The notes under the pieces are model-generated. The model had not been told where the DNA came from and did not search any database. It saw only the letters and a list, made by a program, of their open reading frames with translations. From Chaetomium olivaceum (lineage: Eukaryota; Ascomycota; Sordariomycetes; Sordariales; Chaetomiaceae), in contig JAYWVB010000092.1 of the NCBI GenBank assembly GCA_039881045.1, positions 1-64,000 on the forward strand: a stretch of 64,000 nucleotides of DNA. Reading direction: 5' to 3'. The position numbers were made by a program, and so were the translations under genes. This document shows, piece by piece, positions 44,629 through 56,444 of this stretch; position 1 is the stretch's first letter, and every line of letters starts with the position of its first letter.

Positions 44629-45892
44629 GCCAAGCCCAGTGTTGAAGAAATCGAGAGTGAATGCCCTCCCTGGTCAACCTGGACATCTCTTTTCCTTGCC
44701 AATTAAACCGTCCGGTATAGAGGTGGTGAAGCAAGCGTTAAACAACATTCTTGCCAAAGAGCTAACCTACCGTATGTATTTCCAACCCACCACTTGTTCT
44801 TTTTGGCAATTGGTCAATTTCATATACTAATCTATTCAGCCTGCCTAGCCAAGAATCGGAGCCCGAACTAAGGCCTGGTCGACAAGAATCAGGAGGAGGA
44901 TGAAGATCCTGAAGGGAACAGTAGATGAGAATAATGGCCCAGGCTACTTGTCCACCCTTGACCAAGGGGTGACCAGAGGGCGGAGATCTCGAGGGATGGG
45001 AGGGAGAGAAAAGAAGTGGTGCCGCGAGGGACCGTCCACAACACAGCCTTTCTAGACATAGCAGCCGGCTTAGAGTTGCTTAACCGGCTATGTTTATTCA
45101 CCCTTGAGCCTTCTGACCACGACCCAAGACAAATAACCAAATCAATGCGAGTGCCGTGATTCCCGAGAGGACTAACAGGTTGTATCACCCGGTGAATGTG
45201 ACATTGCCAGCAAAAAAGGACAATTAAGGATGGCAAGGGCTGAGCGTAGGATCAAGCCAATAAAGATCTAACCCGAAATTCTAGATACGAATACAAATGA
45301 CCAAAAGAAGAAAGAAAAAAAAGGCTGAAAAAGACAGGATTAGATAGCTCAGTAGACCCCTCACAGGCGAGCCGAACAACCTCGCGCGCGCCCCTTCAAA
45401 TAAGTATTACGGACAATATGCCTGCCCGTCCTTTGATGTAGCCCACCTTTGCCCGCCTTTCCTGACCGCCCGTCCGCCCGTCCGCCTGCCCGCCCGCCCG
45501 CCTAAGGTAGTAACAGTAAGTAGTAGTAACCCATCCGATAAACGCCTGAAAAGACCTCGCGCAGCACAGGCCCATGCAAAACCGCCCTCCCCCGACCACC
45601 CAGCGAACCAACCATGCCCACGCCCACAGCCCGGACCGCTGTCCATTTTCAGACCGGTACAGCGGCAAGCACACCCCGGCTTCTCTCCATGTCTGAAACA
45701 TGTCAGAGAAAAGCCGCCAATTCCCTATCCTTACACATACATACCCCCGAAAGCAATAAGCCAAAGAGCCAAGACCACGACCCTGCCGTAACCCAGCCCC
45801 CGGCATAAACCCAATCCCAATCCTACCCACATCCGAACGGGACAGACAGGCCACACCGACCCACCCAAGCACACACACACACACACACTCAT
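44629..45892. other. Intergenic region at the end of the repeat island
   Basis: Mixed sequence with short unrecognised frames. A (CCGCCCGT)n/(CCCG)n tract lies near 45466-45502 and an (AC)n tract at about 45870-45888, just beyond the PI-synthase stop and probably in its 3' UTR. Confidence 0.5.
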
Positions 45893-46987
45893 CTAAGCCG
45901 TCTTCCTCTTCCTCGGCAAGCCCTGCGCCCGGCGCGACTTGACATCGCCCTCGGCCAGCCAACGACTCGCTTTCACCAGCTGCACCACGTTGATGATCTG
46001 CTTGAGGGCCATGACGGGGAAACTGACGCCCGCAAAGACCCAGGGCCAGAAGCTGTCCATCTTGTTGGCGCGGGCGAGCTCGAGGGCGCCGGCGGAGTGC
46101 GGGTTGGCGAACAGGTGGCGCAGCAGGGAGGAGTTGACTTGTGCGCCTTGGCTGATGATGGCCTGGGCGGCGTGGTCGGGGACGGTTTCGAGGAGGGAGG
46201 GGGATAAGAGCGGGGAGGAGAAGGAGAGCAGGTAGAGCGCGATGAAGAAGGCTTCGTTGAGGGCGCAGGCAATGAAGAGGACCGTCTGTGGGTGAGAGAG
46301 ACGGGTTAGTGAGGGTTCGGGAATGGATCGGGGTTAAAAGGGGGGTGGGGATGGAAGGGGAATGTACCTTGTTGGTGTAGTACAGCGACAGGATGCGGCT
46401 GCGCGACTTGTCGACGTTCTTGTGGCTGTTCTCGGTGCCGCCCATGGCCAGGGTTGCGTACATGTGTATGTAGTGGCTGGCAAAGTCGAGCGAGATCAGG
46501 CTCTGGAACAGGATGGCCCAGCGGGGGAAGGCCGACGATAAAAAGACGAGCAGGCAGGAGGTGGTGCAGCGGTCCGTCACCATGTCCAGCACGGCGCCGA
46601 AGCGCGTGGACTGCTCAAAGTGGCGCGCCGCATAGCCGTCGAGGGCGTCGAGGAGGCAGGATATGCTGTACAGTAGCGAGCAGGTGCGCGGGTGTAGGGG
46701 CATGTAGTAGAGCGAGGCGATAGCTAGGACGATGCGCGAGTAGCCTGCGGGGCGATGGTGTCAGTACGTGGCGCATTCGTTCAAGCTGGGACAGCTTCGC
46801 AGACCGTACCGATGATGTTTGGCCATAGCAAAAAGATGTTCTCCTGTGGCTCCTCCTCGACGGTGCCCCTCGCGGCAGCAACATGGGCGGTCCCATTGCC
46901 ATTTACGCTCGGCGCAACCTCCTTATCTTGCCCCTTGGGTTCGGGGGAGGCCGCTGTGCCCTGGCGTCGGTTCTTTGCTCCAGCCAT
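45893..46987 (-). CDS. pis1: Phosphatidylinositol synthase (CDP-diacylglycerol-inositol transferase)
   Basis: Integral ER enzyme making phosphatidylinositol from CDP-diacylglycerol and inositol. Exons are 46810-46987, 46368-46744 and 45893-46285; phases agree and give 315 residues. After a polar N-terminus (about 50 residues, longer than yeast Pis1) come IFLLWPNIIGYSRIVLAIA and the CDP-alcohol phosphotransferase signature DG-x2-AR-x8-G-x3-D-x3-D (DGYAARHFEQSTRFGAVLD then MVTD), complete with all aspartates. Hydrophobic segments follow, e.g. WAILFQSLISLDFASHYIHM and VLFIACALNEAFFIALYLL. The C-terminus is basic (GLPRKRKTA). Exon 3 begins without an ATG and lies in a different frame from exon 2's read-through, so it is easily missed. 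The gene is divergent from pyr-4, 3.3 kb away. Confidence 0.94.
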
Positions 46988-49900
46988 TGTTGTTTACTTG
47001 GGTAACTGTGAAATCATCCAAAGATGCAGAGAGATAGTGGCTCTTTCGACCTGGTCGGTTGATATCGATTCGGAATCAGGATCAGGGTGGCAATGAGAGT
47101 TGGGAAACCGAGGGATCCGGATGGCGCGGAAATGCGGATTGGCCTTGTGGGTCGGCGCAGGGAAGGTTTATTGCACTTTGCAAATCTCGTTCGGAATTGC
47201 GGAGTAGTGGTGTGATGAGTGAGCGGGATAGAGAAGCGTCGTTGAAGCCGGGCCGGGGACGAAGAGATGGATTGTTCGGAGTCTCGGGCAAGACGGAGGG
47301 TAGCGAGCAGCACGGCCGGGTCTGGTTGGACAAACGCGACATGGCGATGACGGTGCTCTTCTTTGGCCCCAAATTTTGGCGTTCCACTCAAAGGCAGGGC
47401 TGGAGATAAGGAGGCCAAACAGGGATGTTGATAAGACTGAGAGGAGCCCCTGAGTGGTGATCTCGTCATTACAATGTAATCTCTCGCTCAACGGCTTGGC
47501 CTGGCGATGAGAACCCTCCTTCTTGTCTGTATGTATGTACATACATGCAACCTGGAAGTAACAGAAGAACTCGGAATGCCAATGCTGCGAGGCGGGAGGT
47601 TGGGTACGACCAACTTTTACTGTGACCAGATGCTGCGGACTATTTATTGTCGCGTGTTCATGAATTACCTGACTCTCTTGGATCTCGACCTTGTCAGGCC
47701 ATCAGAGGGTCGTTAGCTCGTGTTCGAATGCCAGACCGCGCCAGAGCTTCCCTCACCCTGGGCGAAGAAACCGATACACCAAAAACTGACTTTCAGAGGG
47801 CCCACCTGCAAGTCCCGTTCACGAAAGCAGCACTCCGAACAAGCTGTGTATGAACGACCTAACCCAAAAGGATAAAGAAATGGTACCTTAAAAGAAAGAA
47901 TACAAAAAGCCAGGTATTTTTATTTTATTTTTTTGACCGAGAAATATCACATCAAGATCGCTGTGTATAGTTTTGGTGTATCGGTTTTTTTTTGCCTCCG
48001 GGTGAGCTTCCTTTGCTGCTCGAGACAGGGTTACACAAGTGGGGCAGTCGTGCTGCTTCGAGATGCTACGAGATGACGGCCAACATGATTCAATGGAACC
48101 ACGGCACCCGATGGTCATGTTGGCGGTTGACCGTGCGGATCGTCCTTCCATCGCTTCGAAAAAAGCAGGAAGTTCATTGCGTGGCAGCGATCACGCCCAC
48201 CGCTCCATGCCATGCCGGCTGTTGGTTCATCATGTTTGTTGTCGGCGACTCGATGGTCGAGTTAGTGCAGTCCGTGCTTGCATGTCATCGGGACCCTGCC
48301 ATTTGTAGACTCCAACTGCGCTGAGAAATGCGCGGATGCAGCATGCTGCATTGTCTCTTCCATTGAGACAAGTACCATGGCCGAGGGGCATTGCAAGTAC
48401 CTCTGTGCCCCGCCCGGATTGCGCTCCGGGCGCTTCGAAGCAAATCAGAGCGCAGCAATCGACAAGCTCTCGATCGGCGATGAGGTCCAAGTGCAGGACT
48501 AGTATGTATGTACATGACATTTCCTTCGGCTAACCTGCGATGTAGTGTAATTTGTAGTCTGTACTTAGTACATACACACACATAGGTACACATGCACCCT
48601 GGCGACAGCGGACGAGCCTCCGGGCTGGACTGGAAGCGAGCTCTCCGCATCCGCCTCACGCCGCCATGTAACCACCCTTTGCCCCTTCTATCGTGGGTGG
48701 GAGCTGCTCGGACTGCTGCCAACACAACACAACAGACGGTCGACGTTGCAGCAGCCGCATCGTGGACCCCGGAAAAGGCGATCAGCCGCCGCAAATGGAA
48801 CAGTGCGCTCCCCTTCTGTTTTTAACGGATCGGATGCCTCAACCTCCTGTTGCACACGAGTCGTGGTTATCGAGCCTTTTTGAGACAGCATTGACCGCAT
48901 CACTCCGGAGCGGGTACCCAGTTGTCCCCGGGGTCACACTTATCGAGCAACTCTGCTCCGAAGCTCGCGGACGAAGCTCTCAAGCTGCGATGCGATGGCC
49001 AGGCAAGACCGCATTGAGTATCATCGGTCTGTGCGCTCACCCCACGAAAGACCAGGGCTCAAAAAAGGTCCCTGCACGGGCAGGGGTTCGGCCGGGCGGT
49101 TGTGCGCCGACTGGAGGGCTGGAGAAGCGGCACAGCCTGCAATCCAAATTCTGCATGGTGCACACACAGAGCTGCAATTGGAGGGTGCGGTACCGTCCGT
49201 CTGTCTGGCGACAACTCACATGCTCTGCTCTACCGCATCGGAGAACACAAGCATCCGGTCCCTTTTTTCTTTTTTCCCCGTCCTCCGTCTCCTTCCTATC
49301 TGCTGCTTTGCCGCTCCGTCTCAGCCCCGACTGCATTGCATCGTCCCATTGCCCAATTCGGGTCATGCCAAGGCTGCATCGACTGGCTGGGATGAGATCC
49401 GTCTGCCGTTGCGCTGTTGCTGCTCGCGCTGGGTTCTGGGTCTGAACAAGTCTCCATGGGCCTCGACCCTTCGGTTTTGATAACCTCTCTGGTTCTCCCG
49501 CTGTAGTACATGAGGATCCTCTTTCATATAAATAAGAAGAGTGCTCCTGACCTGCAATCTCTCCTTTTGGAGCTCGCATCTCTTCTCCAAACCCTAAAAC
49601 GGAAGACGGCTTTGATACCTCTTCCAGGTTGTTTAATTTTTGCGCCGCTGCTCGTCACTCCGACTTCCCTTTCCGAGAGTCGCAAGTGCAGTCGTACTTG
49701 TACCTCCTCCGCCTGCGGGGTTCTTGTCAAACTTCGCACCCACCATTATTCTCCTGGAGTCACCGGACCCGCTGCACCCACGCGGATTTGGAGAGGTAAA
49801 AGCCTAGGTACTTTTGCGTCTTTTGGCGACGCGTTTTTTTGCTGCTCGCTGACAGCGACACCCTCAGGCATTTCCGCACCAGCGACTGCGCGCATTGGCG

Positions 49901-50307
49901 TGTCCCCGATCCGATTCGTGTGAACCACTTCGACACGTACATACAGTACATAATCGGTCATTACACCCCCCGGGAGAAAGAGAGAGCGACAGAGGAAGAG
50001 AAAAGACGATCCCAGCACAACACCCTAGCAGCGACACTCGACGTTACTCCCGTGGCGTCGCTAGTCGCCAGCTCATCAAATCGTCGCTTGGGCACGCCTG
50101 CATCCCCGTGGGTCGCATCCAAGCTGCCGGTAAATACCGGTCGCCACACTCGTCCTAGTGCCATACGCTACAAAACCGACTAGCCAGGGCCCTTCCTCCT
50201 CCTCCTCCCCCGCCGCCGCGACCGCCTCGTCCTGCCCGGCCTTTCCTCGCACCTCTCTCTCGTTTTTTCATCAACAACCTAGCAAGGACAGGGACAAGGA
50301 CAAAAAG
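46988..50307. other. 3.3 kb intergenic region between pis1 and pyr-4
   Basis: Divergent promoters of pis1 and pyr-4 with a long gap. Many short overlapping frames, none recognised. A T/A tract lies near 47918-47935. ATATAAATAA at 49529-49538 is a possible TATA element, about 780 bp before the pyr-4 start. No tRNA or spliced gene was identified. Confidence 0.45.
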
Positions 50308-50851
50308 ATGGCGGACCGTCATGCCACTCTAGGCCAGCCCTTCGCCGAGCGGGCGAAGACGGCCAGCCACCCGCTCACACGCTACCTCTTCCGGCTCATG
50401 GACCTCAAGGCGTCGAACCTGTGCCTCAGCGCCGACGTGACCACGGCGCGCGAGCTCCTGACGCTCGCCGACAACGTCGGCCCGTCGATCGTGGTGCTCA
50501 AGACGCACTACGACCTGATCTCGGGATGGGACTACAACCCGCAGACGGGCACGGGCGCCAAGCTGGCGGCGCTCGCGAGGAAGCACGGCTTCCTCATCTT
50601 CGAGGACCGCAAGTTTGTCGACATCGGCAAGACGGTCCAGATGCAGTACACGGCCGGCACGGCGCGCATCATCGAGTGGGCGCACATCACCAACGCCAAC
50701 ATCGACGCGGGCAAGGACATGGTGCGCGCGCTGGCCGAGGCGGCGGCCAAGTGGAAGGAGCGCATCAACTACGAGGTCAAGACGTCCGTCACGGTGGGCA
50801 CCCCTCTTTCGGACCAGTTCGACGACGCCGAGGAGCAGGAGCAGGAACAGG

Positions 50852-50884
<33 letters not shown>

Positions 50885-51529
50885 AGCACCAGCAACAAAC
50901 GCAAGGACAGGAGCAGACGCAGACGCAACGAGATGACAAAGGTGAGCCCCGCAGCAGGCTCGAGGCCAATTCGCAGCGCCCTCGGAAGGACAGCAGAGAC
51001 GTTGACGGCCGCAAAAGGCAGCATTGTCTCCATCACGACGGTGACGCAGTCGTTCGAGCCCGCAGACTCGCCCCGGCTGCCCAAGACCAACGAGCACGGC
51101 GACGACGCCGTTTTCCCAGGCATCGAGGAGGCCCCCGTCGACCGCGGCCTGCTGCTGCTCGCCCAGATGTCGTCCAAGGGTTGCCTGATGACCCCCGACT
51201 ACACCCGGGCCTGTGTCGAGGCCGCCCGCGACCACAAGGGCTTCGTCATGGGCTTCGTCTCGCAGGAGGCGCTCAACACCCTGCCCGACGATACCTTCAT
51301 CCACATGACCCCCGGCTGCAAGCTGCCGCCGCCCGGTGGCGAGGAGAACGGCCAGGTCGAGGGCGATGGGCTCGGTCAGCAGTACAACACGCCTAGCAAG
51401 CTGATCGGTGTGTGTGGCACGGATATTGTCATTGTCGGCCGTGGCATCATTTCGGCTGGGGACCCGCCTTCGGAGGCGGAGCGGTATAGGAGGAAAGCGT
51501 GGAAGGCGTATCTGGCGCGGCTTGCGTAA
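50308..51529 (+). CDS. pyr-4: Orotidine 5'-phosphate decarboxylase, frame broken once
   Basis: Catalyses the last step of UMP synthesis (OMP to UMP). Start MADRHATLGQPFAERAKTAS at 50308 matches filamentous-ascomycete proteins. Substrate-binding and catalytic segments are visible: SNLCLSADV, VVLKTHYDLISGWDY, the catalytic FEDRKFVDIGKTVQ, then QYTAGTARIIEWAHITNANI, SSKGCLMTPDYT, FIHMTPGCKLPPPG and VGRGIISAGDPPSEAERYRR. Filamentous ascomycetes carry an insertion in the middle; here it holds a Gln/Glu run (about residues 175-210). After DVDGRK the frame must move by one base in the AAAA at 51014-51017 to reach GSIVSITTVTQSFEPADSP, which matches relatives; with one A removed the protein is 406 residues. 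An alternative is a roughly 52 nt intron from 50942, but it would remove the DVDGRK segment that fits homologs, so an extra base is preferred. Confidence 0.93.
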
Positions 51530-52629
51530 TTGGGGGAGGGTGGAGGTGTGATGGTGGGGGCGAGTAGGAGGGATGAAGGAGTAGGAGGATGGAGGGGCAG
51601 GAGGGGGGAGTTGGAGCCCGATTTCAGTTTCGTACTTGATATATCCCGTCGTGAATTCACCAGAATAGTAGTGAGGACGCTTATAAAAGGCGATTGGTAT
51701 GTGGGGGAGAATAGGTTGTCTGAAAATACCGTGAGCCGTAAATGTTCCGGCGAGCTTGTGTTTTATTTTTCTTTCCTTTCTTTCTTTGTACTGGAGGGAG
51801 AAGAGTAACTAATCAAAGGCGGTGATCGAGGGCGTTCCCGGGTCAATAGACTTGAAGATGGATCTCTCCATTGTGCAATCCGCCGAGACACGGAGCCACG
51901 GAACCAGAACAGACTTTGCGGCACGGTGCATACCACTTACTGCTAATTTGTACATACATGACATGACATATCCCCGCGTCGCGTACCCGAAGCCGGTTTC
52001 TGTACGGCTCGTACACCGGGACCAATGCGGCCCGAGTGACATTTTGGGTCCGGCGATAACCGGAAAAAAAGATGGGCGAGGGAGCGAGGGAGAGCGATTC
52101 GCGAGTTTGTGTGGTGTCGGTACACAGTACAGATCACATCCATCTCCAGCTGCAGATGGTACGTGCACGGCCACACAAGGCGCGGGGAAATGGCATGGCT
52201 TGCCACAGGGCTTGGCAACAAGGGACCGTTGTCTTTTCTCCCCCCACCCTTTTTGCGGATCAAAGAGGCTGACCAATCCTTCCATCTTTAACCGCAACAT
52301 CATCTCAAATGTCAGCAGCGGCAGTCAGGTCAGGGTTCCAGCCTGCCGAGATCGCGATCAAATCATTGACTTTTGCGGCTTGACGGCCTTGCCATCAGCT
52401 TACGCACGACGGCTTGTTTCACATTTTATTTTGTGTCGAATATTCAGAAAAGGTTGCCGTTGATTTCTTCCAGGTTATTCAAGTGAATCGGTCTGCCAAG
52501 TGGCTAGTTAGTCGGTACCTACCTGACCTAAGGTAGGTAGTCTGCTCCGCAATACACCGAGACACGGTCACACACAACGGACACATACACAACACCCGCC
52601 TCACCTGCCACACCCGCTGCACCCCATCC
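51530..52629. other. Intergenic region upstream of the Zn2Cys6 gene
   Basis: 1.1 kb with the pyr-4 3' end and the downstream gene's promoter. TATAAAAGG at 51682-51690 is a possible TATA element. Only short unrecognised frames are present. Confidence 0.45.
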
Positions 52630-55600
52630 ATGTCCGCCACAGAAAGCCCCGAAGATGGGGCACCCCGCGCCGGTGAGGACTGGACGGGTGCCCCGGCCGC
52701 TGCGAGGGAGCAAGCCCGGCCACCACCCCGGAAGCGGAGGAGGATAGTCATCTCATGCACAGAGTGTCATCGCCGGAAACAAAAGGTGATCTCACCACGT
52801 CTCCTCTCATCTCTGCCTCATTCATGAGAGATAGTTAGTTGCCTGGGTTCTGAAACTGACACACATATCTAGTGTGACCGCAAGCTCCCTTGCACAAACT
52901 GTGTCTCGCGCAACAAGGAGAGCGCATGTCGCTATGAGACAGGCGCACCAACCGGCAAGCAGAATGGGAGGGCCGCCAAAAACCATCCCCATGAAGCATC
53001 ATCCACCCCAGCAGGCACCGCAGCAACCCAGCCCAACCCCAACCCCATCTCCCTCCCCGCCACAACAGCCGCCGCCTTCGGCTACTCCCACGCCAGCGCC
53101 AGCACCCTAGGTTTCCTGCACCGCATCGAATCCCACCCCGGCGACCCCCCGACGGCGACAACAGCAACACCACCAACCCCCACCCCCTGACCGCCCAACT
53201 CGCCACCGCAACCCCTCCTACCACCACCACCACCACCACCGCCACCGACCCAGCGACAACCGACACCACCACCCGCGACCGCTACAAGATCCTCGTGCGC
53301 CAACTCCCCGCCCGCTGCGCCGTCGAGAAACTCGCGGGCCTCTACTTCACCGAGTTCAACCCCCACTACGCCGTGCTCGACCGCGACCTGTTCGAGGAGC
53401 AGCTGGCCGCCTGGTACCGCCTGCCCTTCAGCATGCTGTCGACGGGGCCCGGCCCCGCCGCCCTCGACTGCGAGATGCGCGCGTTTCCTGCCGTGGTGTT
53501 TCAGGTCTGTGCGGTGGGGTTGCTGGTGTTGGATGATGAGGCGGATGGCGGGGAGGGGGGGTATGAGCATTATCGGAGTGCGGGTTATGGTGGTGGTGGT
53601 GGTGGTGGGCAGGGCGGGGAGGAGGGGGAGAATTGGTTGGGGGGGTTGAAGTATGCGGGGGGGATGACGTTTGAGGATCTGGCGAGGGAGTATAGTGATT
53701 GTGGTATGGAAGTGTTGACTGTGTTGGGGAAAAGGGGGATGGGGTTGAATACGGTCGTGGCGGGCTGGATGAGGGCGAGTTGGTTGAAGTATGTGGGGTT
53801 GGTTACTGAGTCGGTAGGTTATCCCCTTTCTTTTTTTTGTTTCGTTTTCTTGTGTGTTGGGTTGGGGCTGAGGAACCCCCGGCTGACGAAGAAAACAGTG
53901 GCATGCTGTCGGCGCAGCCATCCGCGACGCCCAGGAAATTGGCCTGCACCGCGACAGCCTGGACCCCAAGCCCGCGGGTGACGACGCCGAGGCCCGTGCT
54001 GGAGAACCAGTGGCAGGTGCAGCGCCGGCGGATGATGTGGATGATGCTGATCCTGTGGGATCTGCACATGGCCAGCGTGCTCGGCCGCCCGACCTCGGTC
54101 GACCTCAACATGGCTGGCCCCTCGCTGCCCGTCGACGCCCCCCCGCCTAGGATCCGCTCCAAGACCCCCGTCGTACCGAGGGGTGAACACGACCCGCCTA
54201 CCCCCGTGACAAGGGCGCTCTGGGCTCATCATATCCTACGCCCGCTGAAAGAAATCATCGAGATGGAGAAGGACGGGCCGTGCCCCAAGGACTTTGCGCG
54301 TGTTGATCGCCTGCATAATGAGCTGTTGGAGATTGACGCCAGAACGCCTGCTTATTTTCGTCTGGAGAACCCGGACACCCGGTTCGATGACCTGCCCGAG
54401 TGCCACTGGCTCCCGCTGGCGAGGGTGGTGCTGCCGCAGCTGTTGACCTTTGAGGTAATGGCGCTGCATCGGCCGTACATCTTTACACGGCCGAAGAGCA
54501 GGACGGAGGCGCTGAAGGCGAGTTTGGATATGCTGCATGCGCAGAGGCTGCACTTTTTGGCGCTGGAGCCGCAGATGTATAAGACGTATGTCCTTCTTTC
54601 TCTTCTGTTTACTAAAGCATTGGCTAACAACCGTAGATTCTCCCTCTTCTTTGGCACCTTCGACGCCATCGTCATGATGGCCTCTATCTACATCCTCTTC
54701 CCAAAGGAACACCCCGACCTGATGCAGAAAGCGCTCCAGCACTTCCACTGGGCCGTCAAGCGCTTTGAGGCCATGGCCACGCGCAACCCGCTCGCCAAAG
54801 CGGCGCTCGGTGTCCTCCACGCTATCTGCCAGCGGATGACGAGATCCCTAGGGTTGACATGGGCGGCTGTGAAGAAAATGCTGATCATAGAACCATCGCC
54901 AGCCTACCCTAACGGAACCACCCACAACGGCAGCGTCGGCGGCTCCTCCATCTCCGTCAGCCCCAGCACCACCACAAGCTACCACCCCTCTCCGTCTATG
55001 GGCTCCCGAGCCAGCCTCAGCACAGCCGCGACCTCCACCCCCGGCGGCGCCGGTGACAGTTTCTCACCGCCTCAACATTCGCAGCTCAACGGTCTCTCCC
55101 ACCGCAACGGTAGCAGCAGCACCAGCACCACCACCCTCCCGTCCGCCGCATCCTCCAACCCCACCCCGGAATTCAACTTCACCCTTGACCCGGACCTCTT
55201 CCCCGTCGGTCCCACCATAGCCGCCGACAGCCCCTTCGACTGGAACCCGCCTAGCGATTTTGACTGGTCAAGTTTGCAGCCCATCTATGCTACTAGTGAT
55301 CTAGTTTATCATAATCTGAGTAGGACGGCGCCGGGGGCAGATGGGGGGATGTGGAATTATCAGGGTGGTCACCATCATCATCCTCCTCATGCTCATTCTC
55401 ATTCTCATTCTCATCATCAGCCGCAACCGCAGCCGCAGCAGCAGCAGCAGGGCGGTGGTGGTGGTGGTTATGGGGGGAGTAGCAGTAGCAGTGGTGGGGG
55501 GGTTAATGGTGATGCTAATGGTAATGCCAATGGTAGTGTCAATGGTAATGGGGTGTGTTTGACGCCGGGGGGAGGAGGGGAGGTGGGGTTATGTGGTGCT

Positions 55601-55731
55601 GTGGGGGGTGCGTCGAGTGCCCCGGCGGCGGCTGAGGGGGACCGATGTTGCCGCCGTCGTATAGTCAGTTTGGGGGGGACTTTGGGGATGATAGTTTGTG
55701 GAATTTGCTGAATCAGTATGCGCCTATTTAG
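52630..55731 (+). CDS. Zn2Cys6 transcription factor with fungal-specific TF domain, frame broken
   Basis: DNA-binding regulator of unknown targets. Exons are 52630-52785, 52873-53813, 53899-54585 and 54637-55731. The zinc cluster CTECHRRKQK-CDRKLPCTNCVSRNKESAC is split by the first intron. FGYSHASASTLGFLHRIE follows, then a Thr-rich linker and the regulatory domain (LPARCAVEKLAGLYFTEFNP, WHAVGAAIRDAQEIGLHRDS, LDPKP, WDLHMASVLGRP, LPLARVVLPQL). A His/Gln/Gly/Asn-rich C-terminal region ends in SLWNLLNQYAPI. Three one-base slips are needed: near 53145 in a C run, near 53995 in CCC and near 55638 in a G run; together they give 959 residues and an even frame. The 51 nt third intron is a multiple of three without a stop, so retaining it would add 17 residues. 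Family is clear; the exact sequence at the slips is not. Confidence 0.87.
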
Positions 55732-55855
55732 GGAGGAGGGGGGGTTAAGGGGGGTTGTTTAGGGGGTGTTGTTTAGGGGGGTGAGGGAAAAGAGCTGCGT
55801 TGTAACCACGATGGTTGCGCTCGTGCATTGCACCGAGCATTGGCCGATGAAGTCA

Positions 55856-55975
55856 GGGGGCGGGGGGGGGGGGGGGGGACGGCCAAAAGGATCCAGGGGG
55901 TTAACGGGTCAAGGGCCAAGGGAGGTCAAGCGGTCAAGGTCAACGGGTCAACGGGGTTAAGAGGGTTAAGGGGGC
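55856..55975. repeat. Poly-G tract and GGTCAA/GGGTTAA-like repeat
   Basis: Seventeen consecutive G at 55862-55878 are followed by degenerate repeats of GGGTCAA, GGTCAAG and GGGTTAAG up to about 55975. The pattern recalls degenerate telomere-like or minisatellite DNA but is interstitial and too irregular to call. Confidence 0.7.
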
Positions 55976-56057
55976 GTTGAGGGGTTGTCGAGCATGGATA
56001 CCTAGTGTGTTTTGGGCAGGAGAGAAACGGTGCATCTTTTGGCATCGCTGCCGTCTA

Positions 56058-56444
56058 TCAAGGCGAGGGGCGGGGAGAGAGCGAAGCGTGAGTTAAGTAG
56101 GTTGGGATAATGCAACTTGATGAGGGGGAGAAGCCTCGTTGTTGGATAGCCCTCGTTTTGAAGCAACAAGTTACACCTGGTGCTTGGTGAGAGAGCTCTT
56201 GAGTTCCAGTTATGAAAACTAGATAACCGTGGTTCTCATTTCCGCAGCCAGGATCGTCACAGTACAGGTTACAAAGCCTGTATTTCTTTTCACAGAGGTA
56301 GACGCATTGAGGGTACGATATCACCAGTTGGTAAGCACCGGGTCCCTCCGTCTCTAGAACTACTCCGCTGTTCTGGGCTGCGAAAGCCGTGGAAGGCGAC
56401 GGGATGGGGTGTACCCCTGTTCTACACCAACCTCGACCTCCCAC
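56058..56444 (-). CDS. Hypothetical Cys-containing open frame
   Basis: A 128-codon frame with no recognised family. The middle contains YPQCVYLCEKKYRLCNLYCD then DPGCGNENHGY, with six cysteines in about 30 residues. There is no convincing signal peptide at the ATG (56444), so if real it may be an exon of a larger gene. It lies downstream of, and on the same strand as, the first NLR gene. Coding status is doubtful. Confidence 0.2.
   Translation of the reverse strand: MGGRGWCRTGVHPIPSPSTAFAAQNSGVVLETEGPGAYQLVISYPQCVYLCEKKYRLCNLYCDDPGCGNENHGYLVFITGTQELSHQAPGVTCCFKTRAIQQRGFSPSSSCIIPTYLTHASLSPRPSP

Noticed and set aside
40700..45300. A giant Starship-type element
   Set aside because: No tyrosine-recombinase captain gene or cargo genes are seen; the island is only about 4 kb of repeats and small inverted-repeat elements.
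47705..47745. tRNA T-loop-like GTGTTCGAATGCC
   Set aside because: Flanking bases do not form a T stem or acceptor stem.
50942..50993. Intron in OMP decarboxylase to explain the frame change
   Set aside because: The splice-like sites would remove the KDSRDVDGRK segment that fits homologs; one extra A at 51014-51017 joins the frames more simply.
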